The notes under the pieces are model-generated. The model was not told where the DNA came from. It was given only the letters and a program-made list of their open reading frames with translations, and searched no databases. Below are positions 36,456-47,523 of a stretch of DNA of 64,000 bases, piece after piece. Each line of letters begins with the position of its first letter. Position 1 is the stretch's first letter. The translations under genes and the position numbers were made by a program. The stretch is from Monarcha castaneiventris obscurior (Eukaryota; Chordata; Aves; Passeriformes; Monarchidae). The stretch covers positions 22,178,001 to 22,242,000 of the forward strand of contig JAMPIT010000886.1 in the NCBI GenBank assembly GCA_026261815.1, in the 5' to 3' direction.

Positions 36456-37849
36456 GTGTATGTAGAAAGCTTTATTTACATATATTATGTGAATTGCTGC
36501 TGCCACCCTGCCAACACTGTTATACAGGACCTGAGCCAACAGGATTGAGAAATACACTAAACACAAAAGAAGGTTCTCTCCTTCTCTTCCTCCCCTCTCC
36601 TCCCCATTTGAAAATACAATTTTATTGATTAGGTATCAAAGTGTTTGAAAATGTACTTTATATGTCTTCATGCACTGCCTGGCTACCTGATATATCAAAT
36701 TGTGTAAAAGGACCTATTTATAATTTTTTTTGGGATAATTCCCTGCTAGCATTCTTGGATAACTAAATATATGTCTTTCTAGATAAGAATGGAGTTTGGA
36801 TGTGTTGGAGTGGATAGGAGTGAGCAATGAAAAGATTTGCCAGTGTGAACTTGCAAATCAAGAGAGAGAATCAATTTTGTGATGTTGCTTCATTTGTATA
36901 GTTTTGTTGGTGTGTGGTTTGGTTTTGTTTTGTTTTCCCCCAAAACTGATGTATTTAAAATACTGTTCAGAGTGATTGTCACTGAAGAGTACTGAATAAA
37001 GAGTTGCAAAATGACTGTTGAAACTTACTTTTTTCATGTTGTTCTTAATTTAATTTTTGGGGTCTCAGCATATGTGGCAAAAGCTTGATCTTGTTGACCA
37101 CATCCATAAGTTTTCTGTCCTCTTACCGTGTGTGGTGTTGCAAGTCAGAAGCACCTACCCACTTTGGTTGCAGCTCTTGCTGTTGAATAAACTGCTGACC
37201 CAAATGACAGCAACAATCTTGTTTTGTGGTGTAGGTTTGTTTACAAGCCCACAATGGATGGACTTTTGGTATATCAAACTTTATCTGAGATTTTTTTTTC
37301 ATCTCCAGCAAACAGTCCAATAGTTTGCTATTTACTAGGTTCCATAGCCTTTGTTTATACTCTATCAGTTTTTTGTCCCTTTAACTAATAGCTTGCCAGT
37401 ATCCTGCTAAATTTTGCTCAAGCTTTTAATCCTATCACCTCTCTCTTATCAGTTGTTTGTTGAACCTTTGATTGTATGCCTTTATCTAAAATCAATGAGT
37501 TCCATGACAAAAGGTAAAATTTAGGGCTTCTTGTTATTAATCCCAGTTTTTCCACAGCTTCTTTTTTCCAGTCTTGCTCCTTCAAGTCTTTCTCTGACTT
37601 ATTTGAGAAAGAAAGGCAGCGGTAAATCTTGATTCTGTTACTCTTTTCAACTTTTTTGTTCAGTGTTGCTGTGTAATTTATGCAGTATTCCCTGCCTCTA
37701 TAACAAGTTTACTGTTATTCTTTGCAGGTATATTGCCATTAGCTATTAGATTTCATGAGCCACTTAAAGCAGTGAAATTGCTGAATAACCTCTCTTAGAA
37801 CCAAAGAACTTCAAAGAAAAAAAATGAAAAATGGATGGAGATGGTGGGG
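36456..37849. other. AT-rich non-coding stretch
   Basis: Nothing recognised. Two heavily overlapping open frames at 37057-37323 and 37123-37320 lie on opposite strands and have no motif. Confidence 0.55.
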
Positions 37850-38400
37850 GTGTTTGGGAGGAGAGTATTGCACAGCACCTTGGCCAGTATGCAAGAATAA
37901 GGTAAACAGCAAATGGAGGTGTAGGTTTTGAGGAGCACATTCAGTGCAGTGGCGCAGGGTGCAGCTGCAGTGGGAGCTGCAGGTTGAGCTCTGGGTGGGA
38001 GCCTGATCAAGAGGCCGTGGGCTGCCAACACTTTGCACAAGGAAGGGCTCAGGGAGCTGTGTCTGAGCCAGGGGAGCGGTCACTCAGGGACATGACAAAA
38101 GCTGAGGACTCAGGAGGAAGGGTGAGACTTTTCTGCTCTTGGACTGTGAGGGGATAGAAGCCCAGGGGTTCCTTAGCTTGGAGGCCCTTCTTGGAAGCAC
38201 GAGTTGGAGCAATTTCTGTGTTACTGCACCCTGAATAAATTACTTTATGGAATGAGAGTTCTGAGATTCTACAAAGGGAAACCTGGGGTTGAACTGGTGA
38301 GGAAACCTGGTCTGACAGAGTGTGGGATGTATAGGGAGTCAAGCAGCGACCTGTTGGCTGATTGGAGCCATCCATGCCTCCTGAATGGTCAGATAGGGAA
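37850..38400 (+). other. GC-richer patch, possible old LTR or transcribed sequence
   Basis: GC content rises sharply over about 550 bp. Near its end CACCCTGAATAAATTACTTT (38227-38246) gives an AATAAA in a setting like the R region of some bird LTRs. The longest open frame of the window (172 codons, minus strand, 38049-38567) overlaps it but has no known domain. I see no clear LTR ends, target duplication or retroviral genes. Alternatives are a lncRNA exon or an unclassified repeat. Confidence 0.3.
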
Positions 38401-39028
38401 GTTTCCTTAACATAAAGATGCTCATTGAGCTCCTCCTCTGGTGAAATCTCTGTCTGTAGTAGAGCTTTTAAAGTCACTGTACTACTTAAGAGATAAGTTC
38501 TGCCTTCAGATGTTTCCCATCTAATGCAAATGCATAGATTGCTTTTGGTGGATATGAAATACAGCAATACCTGATGAAGGTTTTCAGTTTTATTGTTAGT
38601 ATCTTTAATACTGTCTTCATATAAATGTTTGTATTACTATAGCTTGATTTTTAAAAAAGAAACTTATCTGTGTCTTCATAGCATTGCGTTTTATACATTT
38701 ATTAAGAAGAACGGCTGCTAACTTTAAATACTGATAACTTTGTGTAGCACAGTGCAATTCTTTCTTAGAATCTTTACATTCCTATTTCTTGCTTGTTTAG
38801 ACCATGACTGCACGAGTGTAGACATTTGTATGTAAGGCAAAACCTGGGTGTGATATATTTTCTATAGGATGGTTCATGTTAAAGCAATATTTTAATACTT
38901 TGAACCAATATTCCATTAAACGATCCCTGAGTTGTGACAGATTAAATAGTGGGAATTTGCTTACACCATAGCTTTTCTAGATCTATTTTTAAGATAGCGA
39001 CCGTAGGGACTGTGTTGGGGGATCTTTC
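38401..39028. other. AT-rich non-coding stretch
   Basis: Nothing recognised between the GC-rich patch and the CpG cluster at 39029. Confidence 0.5.
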
Positions 39029-39052
39029 TGCGTGCGCACGTCATGACCTCAA
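39029..39052. promoter_or_regulatory. CpG-dense site with GTGCGCAC palindrome and ACGTCA
   Basis: Within 24 bases lie three CpGs, the palindrome GTGCGCAC (39032-39039), a CRE-like half-site ACGTCA (39038-39043) and TGACCTCA (39044-39051), a nuclear-receptor-type half-site. Such packing is striking in this CpG-poor window. The part TGCGTGCGCA is near an NRF1 site. Binding is inferred from words only. Confidence 0.3.
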
Positions 39053-41325
39053 ACCAGTTTTTCCTTTATAAATTGAAAAACATGTAATTATTGGATTTTT
39101 TTCAGAAGCCAACTTGTTTGTTATTTAAGTATTGTAGTGCATGGAATGCTGAGTTTGAATGCTTATTTTTTTAGCAGATGAATTATAAGCAATAAACTGT
39201 AACACCTCATCAAAATTCCTGTTCAGCAATGACAGCCTGATTTTAAGGCAGTTTTGGCCTAACGCTCTGGTCAGTTCAGTCAGCAATTCATCATGTGGCT
39301 TCTTATAGACTGTTTAATATTATGTTGAAAGCTAACTGATAAGCTTGCTATTATTCAGCCTAGCAAAGGTTGAGTGAGTATTTGCTGGAAGTTGGCAAAG
39401 TCCTCTTAAAAGATCACTTCCTACCACACAACCTAAAGGGTTGCACAGATGTGTAGTTAAGTATTCATTACGAACATGCAAATAATGCTTTCCCAAAGGA
39501 ACATTCTTTGATTTTTGAAACTGCTGTTGCTTTTTTTGGTAGCTGTCATGAAACATGCCTTTGCATTGATAAAGTGTCTTTCAGCAGATCTCTCACAGAG
39601 AAGCAGAGGAGACCATAGGAACAGGCAGGTTTCTATTTTGTGTAGACATGACTTTAGGTTTAGACAAAATAATGAAATTTTGAGAAATTAAATAAAGCTA
39701 GAGAACATTTATTTGATTTGATTTCAAGATGGTTAAAATGCTGGGTCATCTGCTTGTTTATACTATGTCTTTAATTTTGATTTCTACTGACAAAAAAGGT
39801 ATGAGAAACAAAAAAGCAACAGGAGGAGTAATAAAGAACACTCTGGATTCAATGGCTTGTTGTGCCAAGACTTGGCACTGGGCTCTAGTTAATTCTCAGC
39901 AATGGGAGAACTTTCTTTCTGAAGGTTATTTTGAGAAAAAAAATGCTACCTCTAGGTAATAGATCCCAAGCTACAAAGTTAGGTTTATTTGATTCAATTT
40001 TATTTTTGGAGGGTGGGGAGGAAGAGATTGAGTTGTTTTCTGAGTTGTGGGCCTACCACTGCAAAATGCTGAATTTTCTCCAATTAAAGTTCTGCAAAAA
40101 ATGATAAAGAAGATGAAGTGTTAGACTGGAAATAAAAGGTTGGGGAAAAGGAGGAGGTAATTCATAAGCAGATTTACTAACAGAAATACTGCACATCTGT
40201 AACTGTTCCCTAAATTCTCATAGTGTTTAGTGCCTTCCTGACAGTCTAGCTTCTGCAGCAGGTGCTCTTTGAAATTCTTTGATCTACACCCATGTTCATT
40301 TTCTAGTGTATTAAACATTGGTTACTGCTTTTCCACACCCTTGGCAATTAAATTTGTTAAAAACACATCTGTGTTCATAATTGTAAAAGTACTGCTTGAA
40401 GACTTGTAGATGTAACTATTTAGAGAGAAAAAAATTACCAGTGGTTTTAAAATCCATGAAAATGTGTTACACTGTTCTGGGAGATATTTAAAAAGCATAA
40501 ATCATTCTTCCTACATGATGCAGTTGTGGTATTTTTTAAATTTTAGTTGGTTTGGGTTTGAATTTTCTCTCCTTTCTTGGAACACTTGCACAAAGATTTG
40601 AACAAGATTACTCGTATTGTTAGTATATCTGGAATTTCCATCTAGTTTGTCCTTCTAGTCTGGGGATTCCTTAGCAGCATTTCTGTAAAGTGTGTAGCTG
40701 TGTGTCACAGAAAGTACTTTCAGGTCTTGGTCAAGGCTTGTAGAAGTATCTGAGGGGACAGTTTATAAATCATCTACATGAAGGAGATATCTTATGTTTT
40801 TATGCTGCATAACAGATATTTCCCGGAGATTACACTCTATTTGAAGCACAAGGGTTCCTTTTTGATTCCTGGGGTAGTTGTATGGCTAGTCTAATGTTAT
40901 AAGGAAGGCTTGTAAGCTTGATAGAAAGAAATAATATAAGTTTTCCAAAGGGTTTATGCTTCAAATTGTGTTTTCAACAGATGAGAGATGGTAATATTTT
41001 GTCTATGACAGGATTTCTTGAATACTGATCATGTAAAAGAGAAGTTCTAACTAATTTTTTCCTGACTGTGAAGTGCTATTGCTGCTGGTGGTGGCATTCT
41101 CTTCTCTACTAGCACATCCATGATGAGACACTTCATTTCACATTGAACTCAAGTTTCTCACATAGAAATTTTTTGAGGGGAGGGGAGGAAAATAACATTT
41201 ATCTTTGATTCAGTGCAAGAACTTCCAACTCAAGAAAGGCAGAAGAAAACCTACTTTATGTTGGCTCTGTCAATAAGACTTAAGATTCATATTGTGGCTT
41301 CTTACTTTGTGTATTTCTTGTTCAG
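39053..41325. other. AT-rich non-coding stretch
   Basis: Nothing recognised. The plus-strand open frame at 39729-39959 (76 codons) has no motif. Confidence 0.55.
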
Positions 41326-41369
41326 ATACTGAAGGAAACGCACTGATACCAAAAAGCACTTATGGAAAG
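41326..41369 (+). CDS. short exon-like segment, unidentified (weak)
   Basis: 44 bp lie between the acceptor TATTTCTTGTTCAG and a consensus donor GTGAGT. Only one frame is open, needing two incoming bases and reading TEGNALIPKSTYGK, ending on a codon boundary. The length gives little statistical weight. It cannot follow the 32979-33079 candidate directly because the phases differ. Confidence 0.15.
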
Positions 41370-44049
41370 GTGAGTGTAAAAATGGCAGCTTCTTATTCAG
41401 CAGATCTGCTCCTCTTTGAGTCATGAACATGCCCCTCTTATGGCTTTAGTGGCGAGATGATGTGATTGCTCCCAAGTCCTAGTTACACGGAGTTCAGAGG
41501 GACAGAAGAGCATGAGCTGGATTTTAACCTAAATTATGACTGGTTTTATACTTCAGCTGATCTGGGAGCAGAATTGAGCTTGACTTTCACATCCTGGGAT
41601 GATAACTGTTTAGCTGTCAATTACTAAAGATTAGTGAAGAAATGAGATGTGTGGAGTGCCACAGGACCACTTAGCAGTTGCTTTTCAGGGCACCTTTATA
41701 CTTTCATAGAAACATTCCCTGGGGTAAAAAATGCATTGAATGTCCAAAGATGGGTATCACATCTTGGCTTTGCAACTACTAAGTAGCCACCTTTTAAAAG
41801 AGAATTTCCTTTAGGGTACAAATGAAAAAAAAAAGAAAAAAACCAAACTAATTTGTGTCCATTTTGAAATTCTTCACTGGCTTGGTTTTGTTCTGATTCC
41901 CCACCTGCCCTATCAGCACTGTAGTTCTTGTTTCTGGTTTAATTTCTGACCGACTAACCATGGTACAGCAGCTACATTTAGTTCACAGCTGCAGTTATAA
42001 ACCAGGCTTTGTAAAAGATGTGCTGGGTCTCAGAGCAGGCTTTGTGTGGGAATCCTTTGTCTCTCTATGCCAACTAAAACGTTTAGGTGAAAGTGTTGAG
42101 GGTGAATGAAAATGGCTTCCTATCCCTACTCTTCCAGTATTCAGAAGTGTACATATATCTTAGAAAGATATATGCAAGTGGTATTCCAGGATCAGTTTAA
42201 GTCTGGTATATTTTTTGGTAGGAATATGTCAACAAAAAGTTATGCATTAAAAGGATCAGCTTTATATCTTCCTTGGACTTCAGCTGAAAATTATATACAT
42301 AAAATAATTTGAAAAAAGAAAGCAAGACTATGGCTTTAAAAACTGTTGTGAGGGGAGGGGGCATACTGTACGTATAATCCTGTTCATGCATACATACATA
42401 TTTGATATGGACAGGCAGTCATATTTTCTTCTACACAGATCAATCATTGTCTTTCAATTCCTGTCTTGTCTGGCATCTGCTGACCCATGCTTTAATTCTG
42501 TCAGGTCAGAGATATACGGGCCTTTGTAGTGTGCTTGTACTTCATGTCATGTCCCAGCATTGTTGTACATCTTGTTTCAGAGATATTTTGCTGTAATGTT
42601 CTGTGACCTTTTCCATTGAGTGAGGCAGTTGGAGAGCCACTCAGTGAAGGAAAATTGAGCTGTTTTATTCCTCCCTAAGGAGCCTCGTGTTTCCTTTCCA
42701 CCATTCATTTGAAAGCTATCATTTTCTTGATTTTATAGCTGAAAAAACACCATTGATTCACTGGATGCTAGATGCTAAGAGTCCTCCTATTGACATGCCT
42801 ATTGACAGTTTTCAGTATATTCTGTGTCTAATTATCACTCTTGGCTAAATGATACACCTTGTGGACTTGAGAGATGGAGTCAATAGCGCTCACTGTATTG
42901 TTCTAGCAGCCCCTATTGAGGTTGGTGTCAAAGCACTGTGATTTATGCAATCAGAAGGAAAATTTCTGTTGGTGTACTGCATAATTAAACAAAGTACAGA
43001 GTGACTGGTGACAAAACCAGTTCTGCCAAAGTTGTCAGCAAATGAGAAAAGATCTCTTCAGTAAATGGCTGAGACATTGAAGAATCTCTTTTGGCATCTT
43101 GCGTTTTTCAATTTTCAAGCGTTCGATTTTTGTTGGAGAGGTTTTTTTTTTTTCTGCTTTCCATCTCTTCCATTAGATAGTATTAAAAACTAAGCATATT
43201 AATTCACGTCTATGTTAGTAAAGTTATGCTGCTAATGCTATTATAGATGGGAGTACTGGTACGTTTTACATGATTACTTTTAAATAAAAAATCTAATTAT
43301 GTGGTTTGCACACTGAGTCAAGGAAGCAAAGTGGCTGCTCTTGAGTTTTGGAAAGTGAAACTGGTACCATTTTATGTGCACCCAGTTGTTGGTCATGAAT
43401 GTTCATAAATGTTTTTTTTATTTAATGTGATACTATGTTTTGGATTGCTCTGAAGTGTTAGATATTCAGAGAGAGAATATGAAACAGCCGTATATGGAAT
43501 GGTGCTGCTTTTGCATATATGCAGGTTTGCTTAAAATCTAGACATATGTGTATTCAAAGATGTGTTCAGTGTATCAGTACATTGAAATCTTACACACAGA
43601 GTTTTTTTCCAGAAGTGGTATCAAATATGGCTCAACATTATGAGCTGCCTTAGAATTTACGTATATCTAGTTGTGTTTTTTTGGTTTGGTTTGTTGGGGT
43701 TTTTTTAGGGTATTTTGGTAGATGTAGGAATTTTGCTGTAGTAGAGCTTTATGTGTCTGATATTTTGTTTATTGTTGGTTAGTGGAAGCAGGAATGGACC
43801 TTATATATCAATAGCCAAATTTTCCACTCCAGAAGAGAGTTGCTTATACTGTTTTAGTAATTACTAACCAATTTCTGGTGATACTTTTGGGACTCTGAAG
43901 CATCTCATTCTGGGCTTTTCCAATGAATACGAAAAACAGCATGCTTGGTGCTTCTTTCCTCGTCACTGTTGTACTCTTGACTAGCATTCATTGTAGAAGA
44001 AGGAAATTGAAGGCTGGTTTGTGACTGGAGCAAGAAATCAATCACAAGA
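41370..44049. other. AT-rich non-coding stretch
   Basis: No repeat or gene is recognised. An A-rich run lies at 41826-41842. The stretch at about 42960-43130 is complex and could be conserved. From 42738 an acceptor-like GATTTTATAG precedes 35 open codons, without a donor. Confidence 0.5.
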
Positions 44050-44073
44050 CATCTCTGGAACCATCCAGAGATG
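44050..44073. repeat. perfect hairpin, 10-bp stem with 4-base loop
   Basis: CATCTCTGGA at 44050-44059 and TCCAGAGATG at 44064-44073 are exact reverse complements around the loop ACCA. The following 60 bases are moderately GC-rich. No T-run follows, so it is not terminator-like, and the stem is too short for a microRNA precursor. Confidence 0.75.
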
Positions 44074-47000
44074 CGTTCCACGGCTGGCTTTCTCCTCCTT
44101 CCCAGCAGTACAGTTACTCCCCATTGCCAAGGAACACGTGAATAAGTAAGGTGGAGTGGTGTGGGGGTGAGGAAATTGAAATAATGTTCATTTAATGTAT
44201 GCTTTTAAATCCCCTCAAATTTTGCTTTCATTACTTTTATCATGGTAGTAGACTAGAATGAAATGTGCCAACAGTGTGTGTGGAAATGTCTAAAGTTACT
44301 AAGAACACAAAGATAAGGACATTCAATTACCAACTCTGAAGAGAAGTATGGACAAAAGACCTAAGGGCTGTTGCTTTTGTTTTCCTTTTTCTTTTTCTCT
44401 CAAACATGTGAACTCATACTAAATTATATAGTGCCAGATCAAGCTGCAGCTTGATTATTTATGTCGCCAGTGTATTTTTAACAAGATTGAAGTAGGTATT
44501 TACACTAAAACCACCTTATGCTGCTGCAACTATCATTTTATTAACACATACAGATACATTCTGGAATAGATTCGTATCACTTTTGAAAACTTTACAATAT
44601 CTATTCTTTCTCAGCAGGTCTGATTGACAGTTACTAACCACTGAGTTTGGCCTTCTTTCTTACCCATTGATCTTTGTCTCCTGACTGTTTGTATCATAAA
44701 GTAAATATTAACTATATTTTGTCCTCTCTAAAATAGGATGCCCAGACACACCAGTACAAAATTGTGGCAGCATTTTAGTTTTCACTGTATGTATTAACAC
44801 CATGCAGAAATAACACTGTTTCTGGAGTTCTCATTTCTCATGTAATCTGTGGATTTTTTATTTTATTTTGTTTTATTTTATTTTTTTTATATATCCAATT
44901 CACAACTTCAAGCTGAAGAATCCTGCAGCTGTCGTTATTATACAAACAAGCTTGTGGAAAAACAGTGCAAGGCTGAACTAGCAGCAAGCATATGGAGTGT
45001 TCGTTTTGGAGTGGTAGAAGGGAAAGAATGCAAGGCTGCGTTTTCCCTCTGGGATTGTCAAGAAAGGTAGAGCCCTCTGAGAGAGAATCCAAAAGCACAG
45101 CAGATCAAAGTGTGTTTGTGACTGGAATGCCCTAGGGTTAGTGCAGTGTGAGGTGTAGCTTGGCAAATCACCATGCTTACAAACAAAAGAGTGTACTATA
45201 TTCAAATCTTCCTCCAAGCGTTTCAGCATTTCAAAATGACAAATTATTGTTTTTGTTATTTCTGCATTTGGAATTGTTTATGCATTTCAAATGATCTGTA
45301 AAGTGAATTGTGTGCACTCAACAAACTTCTTCTTTAAAGTAGGCGGGTTGGAAAAAGTGATGCAGTCACATTAAATGCCAACTACTCTGTTCTTCATTCG
45401 GTTAGGCAAACAGTAGCCTAAAAAATGGCAGTGGATTAAATTGATATAATGACAAGAATTCACATAGTATACTGTAGATGGGAAGAGGAATAATGCAGTG
45501 TCTTTGAACTAATGTAATGCACTTTGATCTGCTATACATGAAAAATCTAATATACCTGTATTTGTGATGATTCCAAACAGGCTCACAATATGGTAAATGC
45601 AGTTTTTACAACCTGCTGTTTAATTTTAAAGACTGATCTATTTCATCTAGGCAACATTTCATAAAAATAAGCATAAAAACATGTTTGTTTGTTTGAATTT
45701 AACCTCTACTGAAGATTTCACAACAATGTCTCATTGCTAATATGTGTATTGAACAGAAAGATTAATGGAATATATGATGACTTAAGGGTTTTAAATTATT
45801 CATTTGATGGAGGCATGTTCTCTTATAAAGAGGAAAAGCCTAATTTTTCTATATTTAAAAAGCATTCAGATTTTTAAAACTGTAGTGATTTCAAGGTTGT
45901 GTTTTTGGCACAAGGGAATCCTATTGGAAACTAAAAATACAAAGATAAAATTCTCCAGTGTATTAAATATAGGGACTTTGTTGTCTGAGTGTGCTGATGA
46001 ATTAATGAGATTTTGCTAATTTTTTTCAGTCAGTTAATCTGCAGGTTTTTGGAGAGGTCTTTCCCTCTTGAAATATTCCAAAATGCATTATTATTAGGAT
46101 TGAATTGTAGTACTTCAATATTTGCTAGTGCCTAATTTCACAAGTGGTTTCACTTGAAATCAGCAGATCCTTAATGGAGAGTAAGATATTACTGCTTGAG
46201 GTTGTTCACAATATAGTCACAATTCAGCCCATAAAGTTAGTCATGGCTTTAAGACCCTGACCCTTCCTGCCTTTTTTTTTTCCTTTTCTTTATTTTTTAA
46301 GGACTGTTGTAGTCTCTAATTAGTCCAGCTGCAGGTCTTTTCATAAAGTGTTAAAAAAAAAAAGCTAATAAATAATATCAGAGCCTGTTAGTATTTTTAA
46401 AGACACCTAGATTGATAAATTAAATGTAGCATAGAACATCACTTTTCATTTGCTCTAAAGTTAGAGGAAGACTGTTAATGGATAGGAAATGTGTTTTGTG
46501 GTAATTTTTTACTACAGAGTTAGTAACTGTATTCATTTTAACGAGTTTTATGATAATATTTGAAGTTCACCATTAAAATAGGAAGCACTAAGGGAGATAA
46601 ATGTCAGGAGTTATTATCTCAAGCAAAATCTTACTCTGTTCTTGTTTTGCACAGCAGACAAAGTGTGACCTCCATACTTGAAACTTATAGCCACTTTTAC
46701 TAGCATTTTTGCCACCTTTAAAAGTCCATCTGAGTGGAGCAGTAGTGACAGTGTGGCCTCGCTTGATGTCTTGTGAAGCAAATGAACTCTGAAAGTTGGA
46801 AGGAAGGAATGAAGCTTATGAATTAATAATTATCTTAATTAGTTTTGCTTCGATCATGTCATGTGAACAATCAAGTGTACTCTGTCAGATAGTGATACAA
46901 ATATTTTTTGTGTAATCACTGATTTTTCCATTCTTGAGGCAGACAACAAATCATAATATGGAAATTTAGTCTCTATTGGAACCACTGTAACTACATGGGA

Positions 47001-47217
47001 GTGCCTTGTGTTTTCCTTGCCTCTCACTGTCCTTGTGAGAAGGTAGCCAGCAGAGAAATGAAGAGCAGACTTGTGGGTTTCCAACTAGCTTTCAAACACA
47101 AAAACGACTTAAATTTCCAGACCTGGTTTATTTGTGTGGAGGTTTTTTGTCGGGTTTTGTTTGGTTTTTTCCCCCTCCACGTGTATATGTATTTATACGC
47201 ATTGATAAGATACCCCC
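44074..47217. other. AT-rich non-coding stretch
   Basis: No gene is recognised. It contains the (TTTTA)-type tract at 44854-44890. A 10-base A run lies at 46353-46363 and T-rich runs near 46272. Confidence 0.55.
44854..44890 (+). repeat. (TTTTA)n-type low-complexity tract
   Basis: Several TTTTA/TTTTG units followed by a run of nine T. This is a simple sequence tract. Confidence 0.85.
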
Positions 47218-47523
47218 GAGCTTTCCCTTCTTCCAGCTGAACAGTCCCAGCTGTGTCTCTTCTCATATAAGAGACACTTTTGTTCCTTAATCTTCTTTGT
47301 GGCCCTTCACTGGTCTTGCTCCAGTGTGTCCATGTCTCCCAGCACTCCAGCTATGGCCTCAGCTCTGCTAAGCAGAGGGAAAGGATCACTTCACTCTACC
47401 TGCTGTCAACCTTCTAATGCATCCCAGAAGTCTGTAAGCCTTTGTTGCAAGGGCATGCTGCCGGCTCCTGTTCGGCTTGGGGTCCACCAGGATGCTTTCC
47501 AGCAGATCTGCTGTTCAGCATGC
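47218..47523 (-). mobile_element. CR1 LINE fragment
   Basis: On the plus strand the sequence follows the reverse of bird CR1 for about 300 bp: CTTCCAGCTGAACAGTCCCA, then TCTTTGTGGCCCTTCACTGG, CCAGTGTGTCCATGTC, ACTCCAGCTATGGCCTCAGC, AGAGGGAAAGGATCACTTCA, TAATGCATCCCAGAAG and GGGTCCACCAGGATG. This is the stretch just upstream of the CR1 3' tail, including the end of the reverse-transcriptase frame, so the element lies on the minus strand. It is well diverged, with small deletions (one near 47500). The tail itself is absent, so both ends are truncated. The open frame at 47299-47583 is antisense to it and not a gene. Confidence 0.93.

Noticed and set aside
38049..38567. Longest open frame (172 codons, minus strand)
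   Set aside because: No recognised domain. It runs from AT-rich sequence into a GC-rich patch and overlaps other open frames. Probably chance or part of a repeat.
42738..42846. Acceptor followed by 35 open codons
   Set aside because: No donor, no polyadenylation signal and no recognised protein; expected by chance in a window this size.
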